Shown here one piece after another: positions 45,086-55,804 of a stretch of DNA of 64,000 nucleotides (position 1 is the first letter of the stretch; each line of letters begins with the position of its first letter). Below the pieces are notes generated by a model, which did not search any database, was not told the origin of the DNA, and was given only the letters and a program-made list of their open reading frames with translations. A program made the translations under genes and the position numbers. Location: assembly GCA_012861695.1 (NCBI GenBank), contig JAAOOA010000094.1, positions 186,001-250,000 on the forward strand, written 5' to 3'. The DNA comes from Trematomus loennbergii. Lineage: Eukaryota; Chordata; Actinopteri; Perciformes; Nototheniidae.

Positions 45086-46900
45086 GCAGTGGGTCGGGCC
45101 CTCCAGTGGCCAGACCCACAGCTGGAGGCGGCCGGGGTCGGGGTGCCATATCCGACCCTCCAGCTGAGACAAGAGGTCCCCCCTGTTGGGGAGACGCCAA
45201 GGTGTCCCGCAACAGAGTCTGTGCAGCAGGGAGAACCAAGTCCTGGCTGGCCAGAAGGGGGCCACCAGAAGAAGCCTGTGGCCCTGATGAAGCACTCTGA
45301 GGAGTGTTGGTAGGATCAGGGGAAGGGGTGGATAGGCATAGAGAAGGCACCCTGGCCATGAATGAGCCAGGGCGTCCTGACCCAAAGGGCTGGTCTTCTC
45401 CATCAAGGAGAACCATAGGAGGCAGTGGGTCGAAGTCCTCGAGGCAAAGAGATCTACCTCTGCCCTGCCGAAGAGACCCCAGATGTTGGCCACCACCTCT
45501 GGATGAAGCCGCCACTCCCCTGGTGGAGGTTTGTGACGGGAGAGGAAGTCTGCGACTTGGTTCCTCTCTCCGGGCAGATACATTGACCGTAGGCTGGCCA
45601 GGCAAGGGGCTGCCCAGGTCAGGAGAGCCTGGGACACCTCTAGCAAGCGTGCAGATTTGGTGCCCCCTTGATGGTTTATATGATAAACCGTTGTAGTGTT
45701 GTCCGAGCGGACAAGCACATGCCTCCCCTTCAGGTATGGCAGGAAGTGCCTGAGTGCTAGGTGCACAGCTCGTAGCTCTAGCACATTGATATGATCTGTG
45801 CAGTCCAGAGCAGACCACAGCCCGCGGGCTGTCCTGTTTTGCCACACCGCACCCCATCCCGAGAGGCTGGCATCCGTCGTAACGGTCTCTCTGCGGAAAG
45901 GGACGGAGCCCATGGCCACGCCCCTTGACATATACGACCTCCTCCTCCATGGGGATAGAGTGGAGAGGCACTGTTGTGACACCCTGATTTTTCTGTGCCT
46001 GTGCCACTTGGGGTCTAAGTGGAGGCCGTTCAGCCATCTCTGCAGGGGGCGCAGTGACAACAAGCCCAAGGGAACGACAGTTGAGGCAGCTGCCAGCTTG
46101 CCCAAGAGGCGGAGAAACAGGATGTATGACAGAGACCTGCCCCCTTTGAAGAGGGGAAGAAGCTGGAGGATGTCGTCCAGGCGCTGAGCAGATGGACAGG
46201 CCCGCATAGTGACTGAGTCCAGAGCCACCCCAATGAAGGTTAGGCTCTGAGAGGGGTTCAGACAACTCTTCTCCATGTTCACCCTGAGGCCTAGCCGGGC
46301 GACATGAGAGAGAAGGAGAGCCGTGTCCTGGGTCGACTGCAACCGGGATGGTGCACAGATTAGCCAGTCGTCTAAGTATGGCAGAATCTTCATACCCTGA
46401 GACTGCAGGGGCGAGAGAGCTGCCGCGACACACCTGGTGAACACCCTTGGGGAGAGGGAGAGTCCGAATGGAAGCACCCTGAACTGGAAATGACGGCCTC
46501 TGAAGGCAAATCGAAGAAACTGCCTGTGATGAGGCACAATAGGCACATGAAAATAAGCGTCCTTCAAGTCGATGGACGTGAACCATTCCCCCCTGGCAAC
46601 GGTACGAAGAACGTCCGCTGTGCTCAGCATATGGAAGGGTAAGATCTTCAGGAATTTGTTGAGTTCCCTCAGATCGAGGATTGGGCGAAGTCCCCCGCCC
46701 TTCTTCCTTATCAGGAAGTAGGTCGAGTAGAAGCCCCCAGGCTCTAAGATGGGGTCCACAGGCTCGATTGCACCCTTGGCCAGGAGGACTGACAGCTCCT
46801 GGTTTAGGGCGACTTCTTTTGCCGGGTCGTTTATGGTGGTCATTTTGACCCGGCTGAAGACTGGGGGGCGGCATCGGAACTGAAGCTTGTACCCTTGGGT
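45083..46900 (-). CDS. DIRS reverse transcriptase-RNase H
   Basis: The frame shows RT motifs: KGAIEPVDP, GGGLRPILDLRELNKFLKI, FTSIDLKDAYFHVPIVPHH, FQFRVLPFGLSLSPRVFT and the catalytic YLDD in ILPYLDDWLICAPS. A DIRS-type RNase H follows: TTDASLSGWGAVW, NVLELRAVHLAL, VRSDNTTTVYHINHQGG and GERNQVADFLSR. The open frame extends upstream to 47,317, overlapping gag in another frame. It ends at 45,083 just where the recombinase frame begins. Ordered motifs make the call secure; no internal stop is seen in this domain. Confidence 0.95.
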   Translation of the reverse strand, partial: TQGYKLQFRCRPPVFSRVKMTTINDPAKEVALNQELSVLLAKGAIEPVDPILEPGGFYSTYFLIRKKGGGLRPILDLRELNKFLKILPFHMLSTADVLRTVARGEWFTSIDLKDAYFHVPIVPHHRQFLRFAFRGRHFQFRVLPFGLSLSPRVFTRCVAAALSPLQSQGMKILPYLDDWLICAPSRLQSTQDTALLLSHVARLGLRVNMEKSCLNPSQSLTFIGVALDSVTMRACPSAQRLDDILQLLPLFKGGRSLSYILFLRLLGKLAAASTVVPLGLLSLRPLQRWLNGLHLDPKWHRHRKIRVSQQCLSTLSPWRRRSYMSRGVAMGSVPFRRETVTTDASLSGWGAVWQNRTARGLWSALDCTDHINVLELRAVHLALRHFLPYLKGRHVLVRSDNTTTVYHINHQGGTKSARLLEVSQALLTWAAPCLASLRSMYLPGERNQVADFLSRHKPPPGEWRLHPEVVANIWGLFGRAEVDLFASRTSTHCLLWFSLMEKTSPLGQDALAHSWPGCLLYAYPPLPLILPTLLRVLHQGHRLLLVAPFWPARTWFSLLHRLCCGTPWRLPNRGDLLSQLEGRIWHPDPGRLQLWVWPLEGPTHC

Positions 46901-46991
46901 TAAAGTGGAAACCACCCAGGGGTCTGAAGCTTGAGCTACCCAGTAGTTGAGCTGCTGCTGGGAGAAATAACCGACAGCCGGCCCCAGACCC

Positions 46992-47927
46992 TCAGTACCT
47001 TGCCCCCCGGCCTCTGGAGGCCCTGGGGGGGCGACGGTTAGGCACCGGATACCGCGGCTGCCTTGGGGGCGAGTTAACAGGACCGTAGCGGGCCGGCCCC
47101 CCCGTGGGATACTGAGGCCCAAGGCGGGCACCGGGGTAAGTCGGTGGATGGGATCTGCCTCGGGAGGCAGAGGCGGAGCCTCTAGGCCTACCGGGGGGGG
47201 GCATGTCTCTGCGAAGAGCTGAGAACTGTTGCCTGGTCTGACTAGCTTGGACAGTCCGTTCGAGCAGCTGTACGGCCGCTGAACCAAACAGCTCCCCCGG
47301 TTCCACTGGGACCGCACGGAGAGTTCTCCTACATGCCTCTGATAAGGGTGACTGTGCCAGCCAAACCTGGCGACGAGTCTGGACGAGAGTGGACATCAGA
47401 CGCCCAAGCTCTCTGGACATCAGAGCAAACGCCTGTAATGAGGCGTCACTGAGGCTGGTAGAGGAAGCGCCAATAGCCTCCTGTTGCAGGGAGGCTGAGA
47501 GGGCGAGCATGAGGTGAGAGAGGGAATTGCCTATACGGCCCATGCGCGCCGCTGCATCGTAAGCCTTAGTGAGCAGGTCATCAGTGACCCGACATTGGGG
47601 TCGAGGGCACCTGGCCTCCGACCTCAGAGCTTCGTCAGGGGAAACTATGAGGGAAGCAATAGTAGGCTCAACAGCCGGCATGTGGTCAAGGCCAACTTTT
47701 GCCGCATCTTGCATGGCTGCCAGGGCTCGGCCATCAGACGTAAGACGGGAAAGAGTCCTAGGGTCCCTCCAGCATGCATGTAACTCCTTCAGATACTCAT
47801 CAGAGGGAGGAACTGCAAAGGTGGCTGGTGCCACGGTGCGCCTGAAGAACGCACTGGCAGGCACTGTCTCGGGCTGCTGTACATCCAGCTGCTGGCGAGC
47901 CAGTGCCATGCGAATGACGGCACCCAT
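46992..47927 (-). CDS. DIRS gag-like ORF, C-terminal part
   Basis: 311 codons. A helical region (SDEYLKELHACWRDPRTLSR; RMGRIGNSLSHLMLALSASL) precedes an Arg/Pro/Gly-rich tail suited to RNA binding. It overlaps the N-terminal gag frame (47,789-48,481) by about 140 bp, so one frameshift near 47,930 splits a single gag. Confidence 0.8.
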   Translation of the reverse strand: MGAVIRMALARQQLDVQQPETVPASAFFRRTVAPATFAVPPSDEYLKELHACWRDPRTLSRLTSDGRALAAMQDAAKVGLDHMPAVEPTIASLIVSPDEALRSEARCPRPQCRVTDDLLTKAYDAAARMGRIGNSLSHLMLALSASLQQEAIGASSTSLSDASLQAFALMSRELGRLMSTLVQTRRQVWLAQSPLSEACRRTLRAVPVEPGELFGSAAVQLLERTVQASQTRQQFSALRRDMPPPGRPRGSASASRGRSHPPTYPGARLGPQYPTGGPARYGPVNSPPRQPRYPVPNRRPPRASRGRGARY

Positions 47928-48481
47928 GGAGCCGTCATCTGCCCCCGAGGATGCCTGAGCTGAGGTACAGGAGCCAGGCCCAGAAGCCTGGGACGGGCCC
48001 TCCCATCATACTCATTAAATTGAGTGGCTGAAGCTGCCATCGAGAACACATCGTCATCTGGAATCAGCTCCGCCATGGGTGGACTGGGTGCAGTGGCGTG
48101 CTCTGTACGGGCACCAGAATGCAGATCCAAGAGGAGTGACTTCATCTGGGCTAGCTCAGTAGCTAGTAGGTCTACCCTAGAGGACAGCCTATCAGGCTTA
48201 GTCCTCTTCTTGGGCGGGGCACCCGCAGCCTCTGCTGCCCGACGCCTAGGACGGGTAGGTTGGGCTGTAGTCGACTGTGCAGGGGGAAGGCCACCCTCAG
48301 TCAGTAGTTCAACCTCGGCTAGTCTAGCAGTTCTTACCGCACGAGGCATGATGATGCAATTCATGCACGGGTCATCCGACAGGCCCTCCCTCAGATGCTC
48401 GAGGCCGAGACAAGAGGGGCAAAGGTCATGGCCATCCTCTGGTTGCAGAGAAGCCATACAGGTATTACAGCCGTTAAACAT
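47789..48481 (-). CDS. DIRS gag-like ORF, N-terminal part with Cys/His motif
   Basis: ATG at 48,481. The N-terminus has C-x2-C-x9-H-x2-C-x2-C (NGCNTC ... GHDLCPSCLG), the hallmark start of DIRS-family gag. A KKRTKP basic patch and a coiled segment SSRVDLLATELAQMKSLLLD follow. The frame is lost near 47,940 and continues as the next entry. Confidence 0.85.
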   Translation of the reverse strand: MFNGCNTCMASLQPEDGHDLCPSCLGLEHLREGLSDDPCMNCIIMPRAVRTARLAEVELLTEGGLPPAQSTTAQPTRPRRRAAEAAGAPPKKRTKPDRLSSRVDLLATELAQMKSLLLDLHSGARTEHATAPSPPMAELIPDDDVFSMAASATQFNEYDGRARPRLLGLAPVPQLRHPRGQMTAPWVPSFAWHWLASSWMYSSPRQCLPVRSSGAPWHQPPLQFLPLMSI

Positions 48482-48559
48482 AGCGCCAAGGGGGCTTTAG
48501 AGCACTCAGCTAACTGTATTTAACTGGCCAGAAAACAAACTCCGCAGTGGAGGGGAGTG

Positions 48560-49015
48560 AGCCCAAAAGTAGTTAGCGTGAGCGTGAGCACTCTGCTAAC
48601 TGGAGATGGAACAGGTATTTAAACCGACTGTGTGTAGTGAGAGGGGAGCGGAAACACTCTCTTCACTAGTACTGTAGAAAATTAGCTTTCAGCGTGAGCA
48701 CTCTGCTAACTGGAGATGGAACGGGTATTTAAACCAACTGTGTGTAGTGAGAGGGGAGCGGAAACACTCTCTTCACTAGTACTGTAGCAAGTTAGCTTGA
48801 GCGAGAGCACTCAGCTAACTGGAGGATAAAACAGAAACCAACTGTGTGTAGTGAGAGGGGAGCGGAAACACTCTCTTCACTAGCACTGTAGAAATTAGCT
48901 TTCAGCGGGAGCACTCAGCTAACTGGTACAGGTACAGGTAAGAACCAAATGTCTATAGTGAGAGGAGGGCGCGAGACGCTCTCTTCACTAGCGCAGTAAC
49001 AAATTTAGCGAGAGC
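48560..49015. repeat. ~110-bp tandem repeats in the DIRS 5' region, 4 copies
   Basis: Each unit has GAGCACTCTGCTAACTGGAG (or AGCACTCAGC), ACTGTGTGTAGTGAGAGGGG and CGGAAACACTCTCTTCACTA. They lie between the gag start and the right inverted terminus, where a promoter would be expected. Confidence 0.9.
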
Positions 49016-49357
49016 CCTCGGCTAATTTGTACACAATTATCTCATTAGTTTGAGAGTATATAGGATATAGAACAAACAGCAATGAAAGGTAGCGATCTCA
49101 CCGGCTGTGTGCAGGAGCGTCCGCTCTTTACCGGTCCGGAGCTCCTAGGGTCTGAGCGGTGAACACCGCGGTCCTCTCCCTTGGGAGGACGGACAGCTCG
49201 TCGCAGCCTTTGGAGGGCGAGCGATTTTCCTAGCCCGCAGCTCCGATCAAACGATCGCAAGGCTACAGGTAGCGATGAGCTAGAATCCCAATTTTCATTA
49301 AGCTTAGCTTGGTTTCTACTCATAAGTAGTAACCTACGCAGCGAGAAGATGAAAAAG

Positions 49358-49516
49358 GACTGAGCCCGTTGACAGCACCGGAACTTATACCTTCCGGTGT
49401 CATACGGGGTCACACGTGACTTTGTTGATATAAATATTCGACCTACGCATGCGCGAGACAGAAGATATCCAGTGCTAAAGCACCGCCTCTGGCGGTCAGT
49501 AAGTATGAAATAGAAC
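49358..49516. repeat. DIRS right inverted terminus
   Basis: Complement of 43,720-43,874 with few differences; ends ATGAAATAGAAC. Confidence 0.92.
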
Positions 49517-49765
49517 AGCGACTGTATTCGCCATGACACAGACAGTCTGTGGTTTGTACTTGTTTAACTTTTGTCCAGTTTCTGAACAGATATGAGGAGC
49601 TGTGAGCTCTGAGTGCTAACAGCTAACGGCTGATGTTTTGGTTTCTGATTCAACATCAGTGACGGCAGGCTGAGATCCTCACTGCTGATTGGCTACCGCG
49701 AGAACGCGTCAAGCAAATTTGACGCTCGAGTTGAAAACATTTATTAAAGTGACTCTCGTACACAC

Positions 49766-49803
<38 letters not shown>

Positions 49804-50589
49804 TTGCATTTCAAAGTATTGCTTGTTCATACAGTTGATGTTTAAGCTTCACTGTGCACTGCTGAATGATGTATGTGCAGAGTTTGACCCTTGAAGGCTG
49901 CTTCTTCTGCTCTGAAATTGAATATATTGTTACATATTAATAGAATTTTTGATTTTTTGATTTGATTTCGGATTTGTGAATGGGAGAAGTAGTAGATGGA
50001 AAACATACCAACACTAATTATTCAAAGTAGAGAATTTAATTGTATGTACCGTAATACAAAGGAGGCATAGGCCTATATGATGATATAATGTTTGACATTA
50101 TTGATATTAAAAAAAGTGATGTCATTCGTGTGTTTTCTTATCAGAAAGTGAAGTTATTTATTGTAAGCTCCAAATCCTAATTTTTCCCTCAATGGCATTT
50201 GTGCCCTAAACAATGTGTGACACCAAAGGCCAAATGGCCTTGCCCCTAAAATGAGAAATTCCAAGCCTGCTGTACACATTCATCTGTTTATAGCCTATTT
50301 ATAATTATTCTTATTATGTAGACACCTGCACTGCTATTTTGCACTTCTGGTCAGATGCCAAACTTTCCTTTCGTCACTTACGTTTGCTAGGAGGCTAATG
50401 TTACTTCCCTTAACAAGAGCTAGCTGTCTTAGCTAACAACAGTTAGCAAATAACGTTTTCTGTTTTTCCCCTGAAAAAAACACACATTCAAGCCCCAGTG
50501 TTCATGTATCATTTCAATCAAAATCAGCATAGCAGTTTAGCATCAGATTTTCAGCATAAAGCATTCCCACTAGCAATTTCTTCAGGAAT
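49517..50589. other. spacer between the DIRS element and the 1.86-kb units, no gene recognised
   Basis: Includes a (CA)n tract at about 49,760-49,801 and TTAGC-rich short repeats (50,390-50,450). No coding signal found. Confidence 0.5.
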
Positions 50590-51837
50590 TGCATCTCTAG
50601 TTTGTATTGTTACTGTGTATTTTATATTAACTAGCTATTTATTGCTATTTATTAAATTAAAATACTGTTATGAACACTATACAATGTCTTTATTTTGGTA
50701 GATACCAGAATACATGACACAATGAATCTTTGTAATATATTTGTATTCTCTAGTTTAAATAATCATACCAGTATTTAAACAATGTATGCTGGTCACCTGG
50801 AATCCTGGTAAGCTTCCAGCATGGTATATTTAATACTATTATTAAACATAAACTGGTGATAGATGGATGCTGGTAACCAGCCCAGCATACCAGCATACTA
50901 TGCTGGTCTGTGCTGTTTTTTTTAGCTGGCCAGGGTGGCTGGTTTAGCTGGTTTAGCTACCAGCTAAACCAGCTAAACCAGCCATCCTGGCCAGCTAAAG
51001 TGTCCAAAACCCCTCTAAACCAGCCAGGCTGGTCTAGCTTGTCTAGCTTGTCCAGCTAAGTTGGTCTAAGCTGGTTTTTTCATTAGGATAGTCAATCCTT
51101 CTGATTCTGATCCTTTCCTAAATAGTGGTAAGTTGTTTTACAGTTCAGTGTAAGTTAATTTAGCAACTTAATGCTTTACTGCTGTTGAATAAACCCTATA
51201 TTGCTAGTGATTTTATTAAAACTATGATTTGCAATCTTTTTTATTCCAATTATAATAATCTTTTGTTATAATTGTTAAAACACATCTTAACATCCATCAG
51301 CAATCAATAAAACAAATCCCCCAACACAAAATAGAAGAAATCTGGACCTATTTCTTTTATACAACAGCATCTATTGGGACTGCTCATTGATGTCATCAAG
51401 AGCCACCTTTTGTAGTCGGCCTCTCAGAATGTTTAGCATTTCTTTGTCTCTTAGCATTCCTATAATAATTTGTTTTTATATTGTTGGTATTGTTTTGTTC
51501 TTTATTTTTGTTGTGAGAATCACTTTGCAATTGTGTAAGTGCTATAGTTATACTAATATTATTGTTGTTACCATCATTACTATTATTAATGTTTTCTTTT
51601 TTTTTTATTTATCGCTGCAGAAAGGATCATGCCAGCCCACATCAAACACCTGATCAAGAACTTGTGAATCTTCAGGCAGAAAAGATGAAAACGCCTGTTC
51701 AAAGTTCCAGTTCCCTGTACATGGAACCATGCCTGTCCTCTGTTCCACATGGCTTCAGTCAGTTCTGGACCCTATATTATGACTCGCACGCTAGTTCTAC
51801 CAAGGCTTATTAGAGGTAAGAGTTGTAGGAGAGGAGT
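50590..51837 (+). repeat. 1.86-kb unit, 5'-truncated copy
   Basis: Homology to the complete unit starts at TTTGTATTGTTACTGTGTAT and runs through the palindrome (50,921-50,999) to the GTAAGAG donor-like site and GAGGAGT. Confidence 0.92.
51621..51815 (+). CDS. exon-like ORF of unknown gene (KDHASPHQTPDQE ... type), unit 2
   Basis: Between acceptor TTATCGCTGCAG (ending 51,620) and donor AG|GTAAGAG (GT at 51,816) a frame of about 63 codons is open: KDHASPHQTPDQELVNLQAE, then a segment with SSSSLYMEPCLSS and FSQFWTLYYDSHASS. It ends with TAG two bases before the donor. Sister copies at 53,487-53,681 and 17,665-17,699 plus 32,705-32,870 keep the same frame. I do not recognise the family. The stop next to the donor makes a terminal coding exon with a spliced 3' UTR, or a chance ORF, both possible. 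Confidence 0.3.
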
Positions 51838-52180
51838 GGAGTTATCTTTGTATTTAGGCTGCAAGTCGACAAAGGTGATCAAGTGCTGATGCTAATAATG
51901 ATCCGATTCATTTGATATTGATTGTCTGCCAATACCGAATCCTGATCCGATTCTTCTATTCCAGATAATACAGCTGCACCGTGTACACTAGCTCTATTTG
52001 TTTTTGCCATTGTAATTCACCATAAGCAATTGTTGACTGTAACGTCTATGGCAACCAACTGTAATTTGAACTGTATTTTACCATACTTTAACGGTTCTGG
52101 CAACCACAGCAGCCCAAATGTTAACGTAAATGTCAAGTTTTCTTTTTAAAGTGTACTTATATCTGTACATTTCTTTTCAG

Positions 52181-52323
52181 TTTGCTTCAAGAAGTGGCTT
52201 CAACAGACAGAAATGCAGGCTAGATTCGGAAAGGCTGGACGCTACACAACGGGAAACATTATGGACATGAACAAGAAAAAACCAAAAACACTTTCTTTGC
52301 TGCCTTTTTCTTATCATACATAG
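52181..52323 (+). CDS. exon-like ORF CFKKWLQQTEMQARFGKAGR, unit 3
   Basis: Acceptor TTTCTTTTCAG ends at 52,180. A frame of 46 codons opens TGC TTC AAG and continues GRYTTGNIMDMNKKKPKT to TAG at 52,321. The sister copy at 37,185 has K-to-E, F-to-L and R-to-S changes plus a 6-bp in-frame loss. The copy at 54,046 keeps the first ~36 codons before a one-base shift. Frame-keeping differences hint at coding history. Family unknown; it lies about 365 bp downstream of the preceding KDHASP donor, so the two could belong to one transcript. Confidence 0.3.
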
Positions 52324-52771
52324 TGTTACTGTTTTTGTTACCATTTAAATATTGAATTGTATTTATTACTTTTATTTTAAATCAAATGCACCGGTTTTAG
52401 ATAATATATTTATTTTGATGTGTAGGTTGATTTGCAGGTTGGTTGTTATTTGTATTGTTACTGTGTATTTTATTATATTAACTAGCTATTTATTGCTATT
52501 TATCAAATTAAAATACTGTTATGAACACTATACAATGTCTTTATGTTGGTAGATACCAGAATACATGACACAATGAATCTTTGTAATATATTTATATTCT
52601 CTAGTTTAAATAATCATACCAGTATTTAAACAATGTATGCTGGTCACCTGGAATCCTGGTAAGCTTCCAGCATTGTATATTTAATACTATTATTAAACAT
52701 AAACTGGTGATAGATGGATGCTGGTGACCAGCCCAGCATACCAGCATACTATGCTGGTCTGTGCTGTTTTT

Positions 52772-52850
52772 TTTAGCTGGCCAGGGTGGCTGGTTTAGCT
52801 GGTTTAGCTACCAGCTAAACCAGCTAAACCAGCCATCCTGGCCAGCTAAA
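52772..52850. repeat. palindrome, 38-bp arms, one mismatch
   Basis: As at 37,770-37,848 but with GGGTGG in the left arm opposite CATCC. Confidence 0.95.
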
Positions 52851-53486
52851 GTGTCCAAAACCCCTCTAAACCAGCCAGGCTGGTCTACTTAGCTTGTCAG
52901 GCTGGTTGACCAGCCTGACAAGCTAAGTTGGTCTAAGCTGGTTTTTTCAGCAGGGTAGTCAATCCTTCTGATTCTGATCCTTTCCTAAATAGTGGTAAGT
53001 TGTTTTACAGTTCAGTGTAAGTTAATTAGCAACTTAATGCTTTACTGCTGTTGAATAAACCCTATATTGCTAGTGATTTTATTAAACTATGATTTGCAAT
53101 CTTTTTTATTCCAATTATAATAATCTTTTTGTTATAATTGTAAAATACATCTTAACATCTATCAGCAATCAATAAAACAAATCCCCCACACAAAATAGAA
53201 GAAATCTGGACCTATTTCTTTTTATACAACAGCATCTTTGGAACTGCTCATTGATGTCATCAAGAGCCACCTTTTGTAGTCGGCCTCTCAGAATGTTTAG
53301 CATTTCTTTGTCTCTTAGCATTCCTATAATAATTTGTTTTTATATTGTTGGTATTGTTTTGTTCTTTATTTTTGTTGTGAGAATCACTTTGCAATTGTGT
53401 AAGTGCTATAGTTATACTAATATTATTGTTGTTACCATCATTACTATTATTAATGTTTTCTTTGTTTTCTTTATTTAGCGCTGCAG

Positions 53487-53681
53487 AAAGGATCATGCCA
53501 GCCCACATCAAACACCTGATCAAGAACTTGTGAATCTTCAGGCAGAAAAGATGAAAACGCCTGTTCAAAGTTCCAGTTCCCTGTACATCGAACCATGCCT
53601 GTCCTCTGTTCCACATGGCTTCAGTCAGTTCTGGACCCTATATTATGACTCGCACGCTAGTTCTACCAAGGCTTATTAGAG
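53487..53681 (+). CDS. exon-like ORF of KDHASPHQTPDQE type, unit 3
   Basis: Same frame as 51,621-51,815; differs by LYMEP to LYIEP. The acceptor region reads TTTAGCGCTGCAG. Family unknown. Confidence 0.3.
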
Positions 53682-53702
53682 GTAAGAGTTGTAGGAGAGG
53701 AG

Positions 53703-54810
53703 TGGAGTTATCTTTGTATTTAGGCTGCAAGTCGACAAAGGATCAAGTGCTGATGCTAATAATGATCCGATTCATTTGATATTGATTGTCTGCCAATACC
53801 GAATCCTGATCCGATTCTTCTATTTCCCAGATAATACAGCTGCACAGTGTACACTAGCTCTATTTTTTTTGCCATTGTAATTCACCATAAGCAATTGTTG
53901 ACTGTAACGTCTATGGCAACCAACTGTAATTTGAACTGTATTTTACCATACTTTAACGGTTCTGGCAACCACAGCAGCCCAAATGTTAACGTAAATGTCA
54001 AGTTTTCTTTGTAAAGTGTACTTATATCTGTACATTTCTTTTCAGTTTGCTTCAAGAAGTGGCTTCAACAGACAGAAATGCAGGCTAGATTTGGAAAGGC
54101 TGGACGCTACACAACGGGAAACATTATGGACATGAACAAGGAAAAACCAAAACACTTTCTTTGTTGCCTTTTTCTTATCATACATAGTGTTACTGTTTTT
54201 GTTACCATTTAAATATTGAATTGTATTTATTACTTTTATTTTAAATCAAGCACCGGTTTTAGATAATATATTTATTTTGATGTGTAGGTTGATTTGCAGG
54301 TTGGTTGTTATTTGTATTGTTACTGTGTATTTTATTATATTAACTAGCTATTTATTGCTATTTATCAAATTAAAATACTGTTATGAACACTATACAATGT
54401 CTTTATTTTGGTAGATACCAGAATACATGACACAATGAATCTTTGTAATATATTTATATTCTCTATTTTAAATAATCATACCAGTATTTAAACAATGTAT
54501 GCTGGTCACCTGGAATCCTGGTAAGCTTCCAGCATTGTATATTTAATAATATTATTAAACATAAACTGGTGATAGATGGATGCTGGTGACCAGCCCAGCA
54601 TACCAGCATACTATGCTGGTCTGTGCTGTTTTTTTTAGCTGGCCAGGATGGCTGGTTTAGCTGGTTTAGCTACCAGCTAAACCAGCTAAACCAGCCATCC
54701 TGGCCAGCTAAAGTGTCCAAAACCCTCTAAACCAGCCAGGCTGGTCTACTTAGCTGGTCGGGCTGGTTGACCTGCCTGACCAGCTAAGTTGGTCTAAACT
54801 GTTTTTTCAG
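53703..54810 (+). repeat. 1.86-kb unit, 3'-truncated copy before gene copy C
   Basis: Matches 51,838-52,956; includes the perfect palindrome at 54,634-54,712. Passes into the copy-C first-exon sequence at CAGCAGGGTACTCTCTCGG, the same junction as before copy B. Confidence 0.92.
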
Positions 54811-55002
54811 CAGGGTACTCTCTCGGAACTAGTTAAAAGGTCTATCGAGAGAGAGGCTCTTCAGAATTGACTTGGCAACTCTACCGTGAAGTCAGACCTC
54901 TGACTCTTGACTTGTTTTGACATCAAAGCTCCAGCTCTCCCCGTGTCTCCTTCCTGAGTCGGTGACTCCTCCTGCATTGCTACACAGAAGTTTCCCCCAC
55001 AG
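54811..55002 (+). promoter_or_regulatory. putative noncoding first exon of gene copy C
   Basis: Nearly identical to 37,955-38,139; donor ACAG|GTATGT with GT at 55,003. Confidence 0.35.
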
Positions 55003-55707
55003 GTATGTAATGATGTCTTATATTCTTGTGTTCAATTGCAGTTCATTATTTGTTATCTCGCTAAAAGTAATTTTGTGCAGTTTAAGGTTAAATGGCTACC
55101 AAGCTCATTTCTGTCGATTGCATTCATAACATGTGCTATGCTTATCGTCACTAGATTTACAGTAAAATAGTACTAACGATGACGTGTTAACAACTTTTGG
55201 GTCACTTTGTTGGTAAAGTAAAAGCAATACTTACGTGATACATATTTGATAAATACACAATGCATATATTAACATGAGTGATTGAAAAAGGCATAAAAAG
55301 AGTAATGTAATTTAGAATAAAAAGTAGGTTTACATTTCCGATGCTTTTCTATGTGATCTTGGTCGGTAAGCATATTTTTGTAGCCTCACATACAACCAAC
55401 CATATAATATCCAGACATGTTGATTTTCTATATATTGAACATTGTGAACAGACAGACATTCAGCAGGTCATGAGCAACCCTACCTGATTAAAAATTCCTG
55501 TGTGTAAAAAAGTATAATCAATCTCAATCCCAAATCAAAGTATGACATTTCACTTATGTAATTATAAAAACCATAACACTTCAACAACATTAAAACATTT
55601 ACCTTAATAAGGGGCTTCATAAAACAATTCTTTCAAAAAATATAACAACTTATTTGTCATGAGGGCGAAAGTTTCAATGGAGTTAATTATACAAATATAA
55701 AGGCTTG

Positions 55708-55710
<3 letters not shown>
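55003..55710 (+). other. intron-like DNA of gene copy C
   Basis: As in copies A and B but missing about 220 bp (junction GTTTACATTTCCGATGC near 55,330). Confidence 0.6.
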
Positions 55711-55765
<55 letters not shown>

Positions 55766-55804
55766 TGTGTGTGTGTGTGTGGGTGTGTGTGTGTGTGTGT
55801 GTGT
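55711..55804. repeat. (GT)n microsatellite, copy C
   Basis: About 95 bp, the shortest of the three positional equivalents. Confidence 0.97.

Larger units (their letters stand above)
43698..49516 (-). mobile_element. DIRS1-type tyrosine-recombinase retrotransposon, 5.8 kb
   Basis: Inverted terminal sequences (43,720-43,874 and 49,358-49,516) share CCGCCAGAGGCGGTGCTTTA, CACTGGATATCTTCTGTCTC and the CGCATGCG segment. An internal complementary region (about 43,919-44,010) carries both terminal sequences side by side. Minus-strand order is gag (48,481-46,992), reverse transcriptase/RNase H (46,900-45,083) and tyrosine recombinase (45,085-44,057), which is the DIRS layout. Such elements integrate as circles through the recombinase without target duplication (family knowledge); none is seen. 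Several frame breaks make it inactive as read. Confidence 0.93.
51838..53702 (+). repeat. complete 1.86-kb tandem unit
   Basis: Full copy bounded by GGAGTTATCTTTGTATTTAG at each end. Contains, in order, the CFKKWLQQTEM exon-like ORF, an AT-rich stretch, the palindrome, an AT-rich T-tract region and the KDHASP exon-like ORF. The next, partial copy follows directly. Confidence 0.95.

Noticed and set aside
44799..46874. 691-codon ORF overlapping the DIRS RT in another frame
   Set aside because: Mostly a shadow of the RT-RNase H frame; only its end matches the recombinase N-terminus, which was annotated there.
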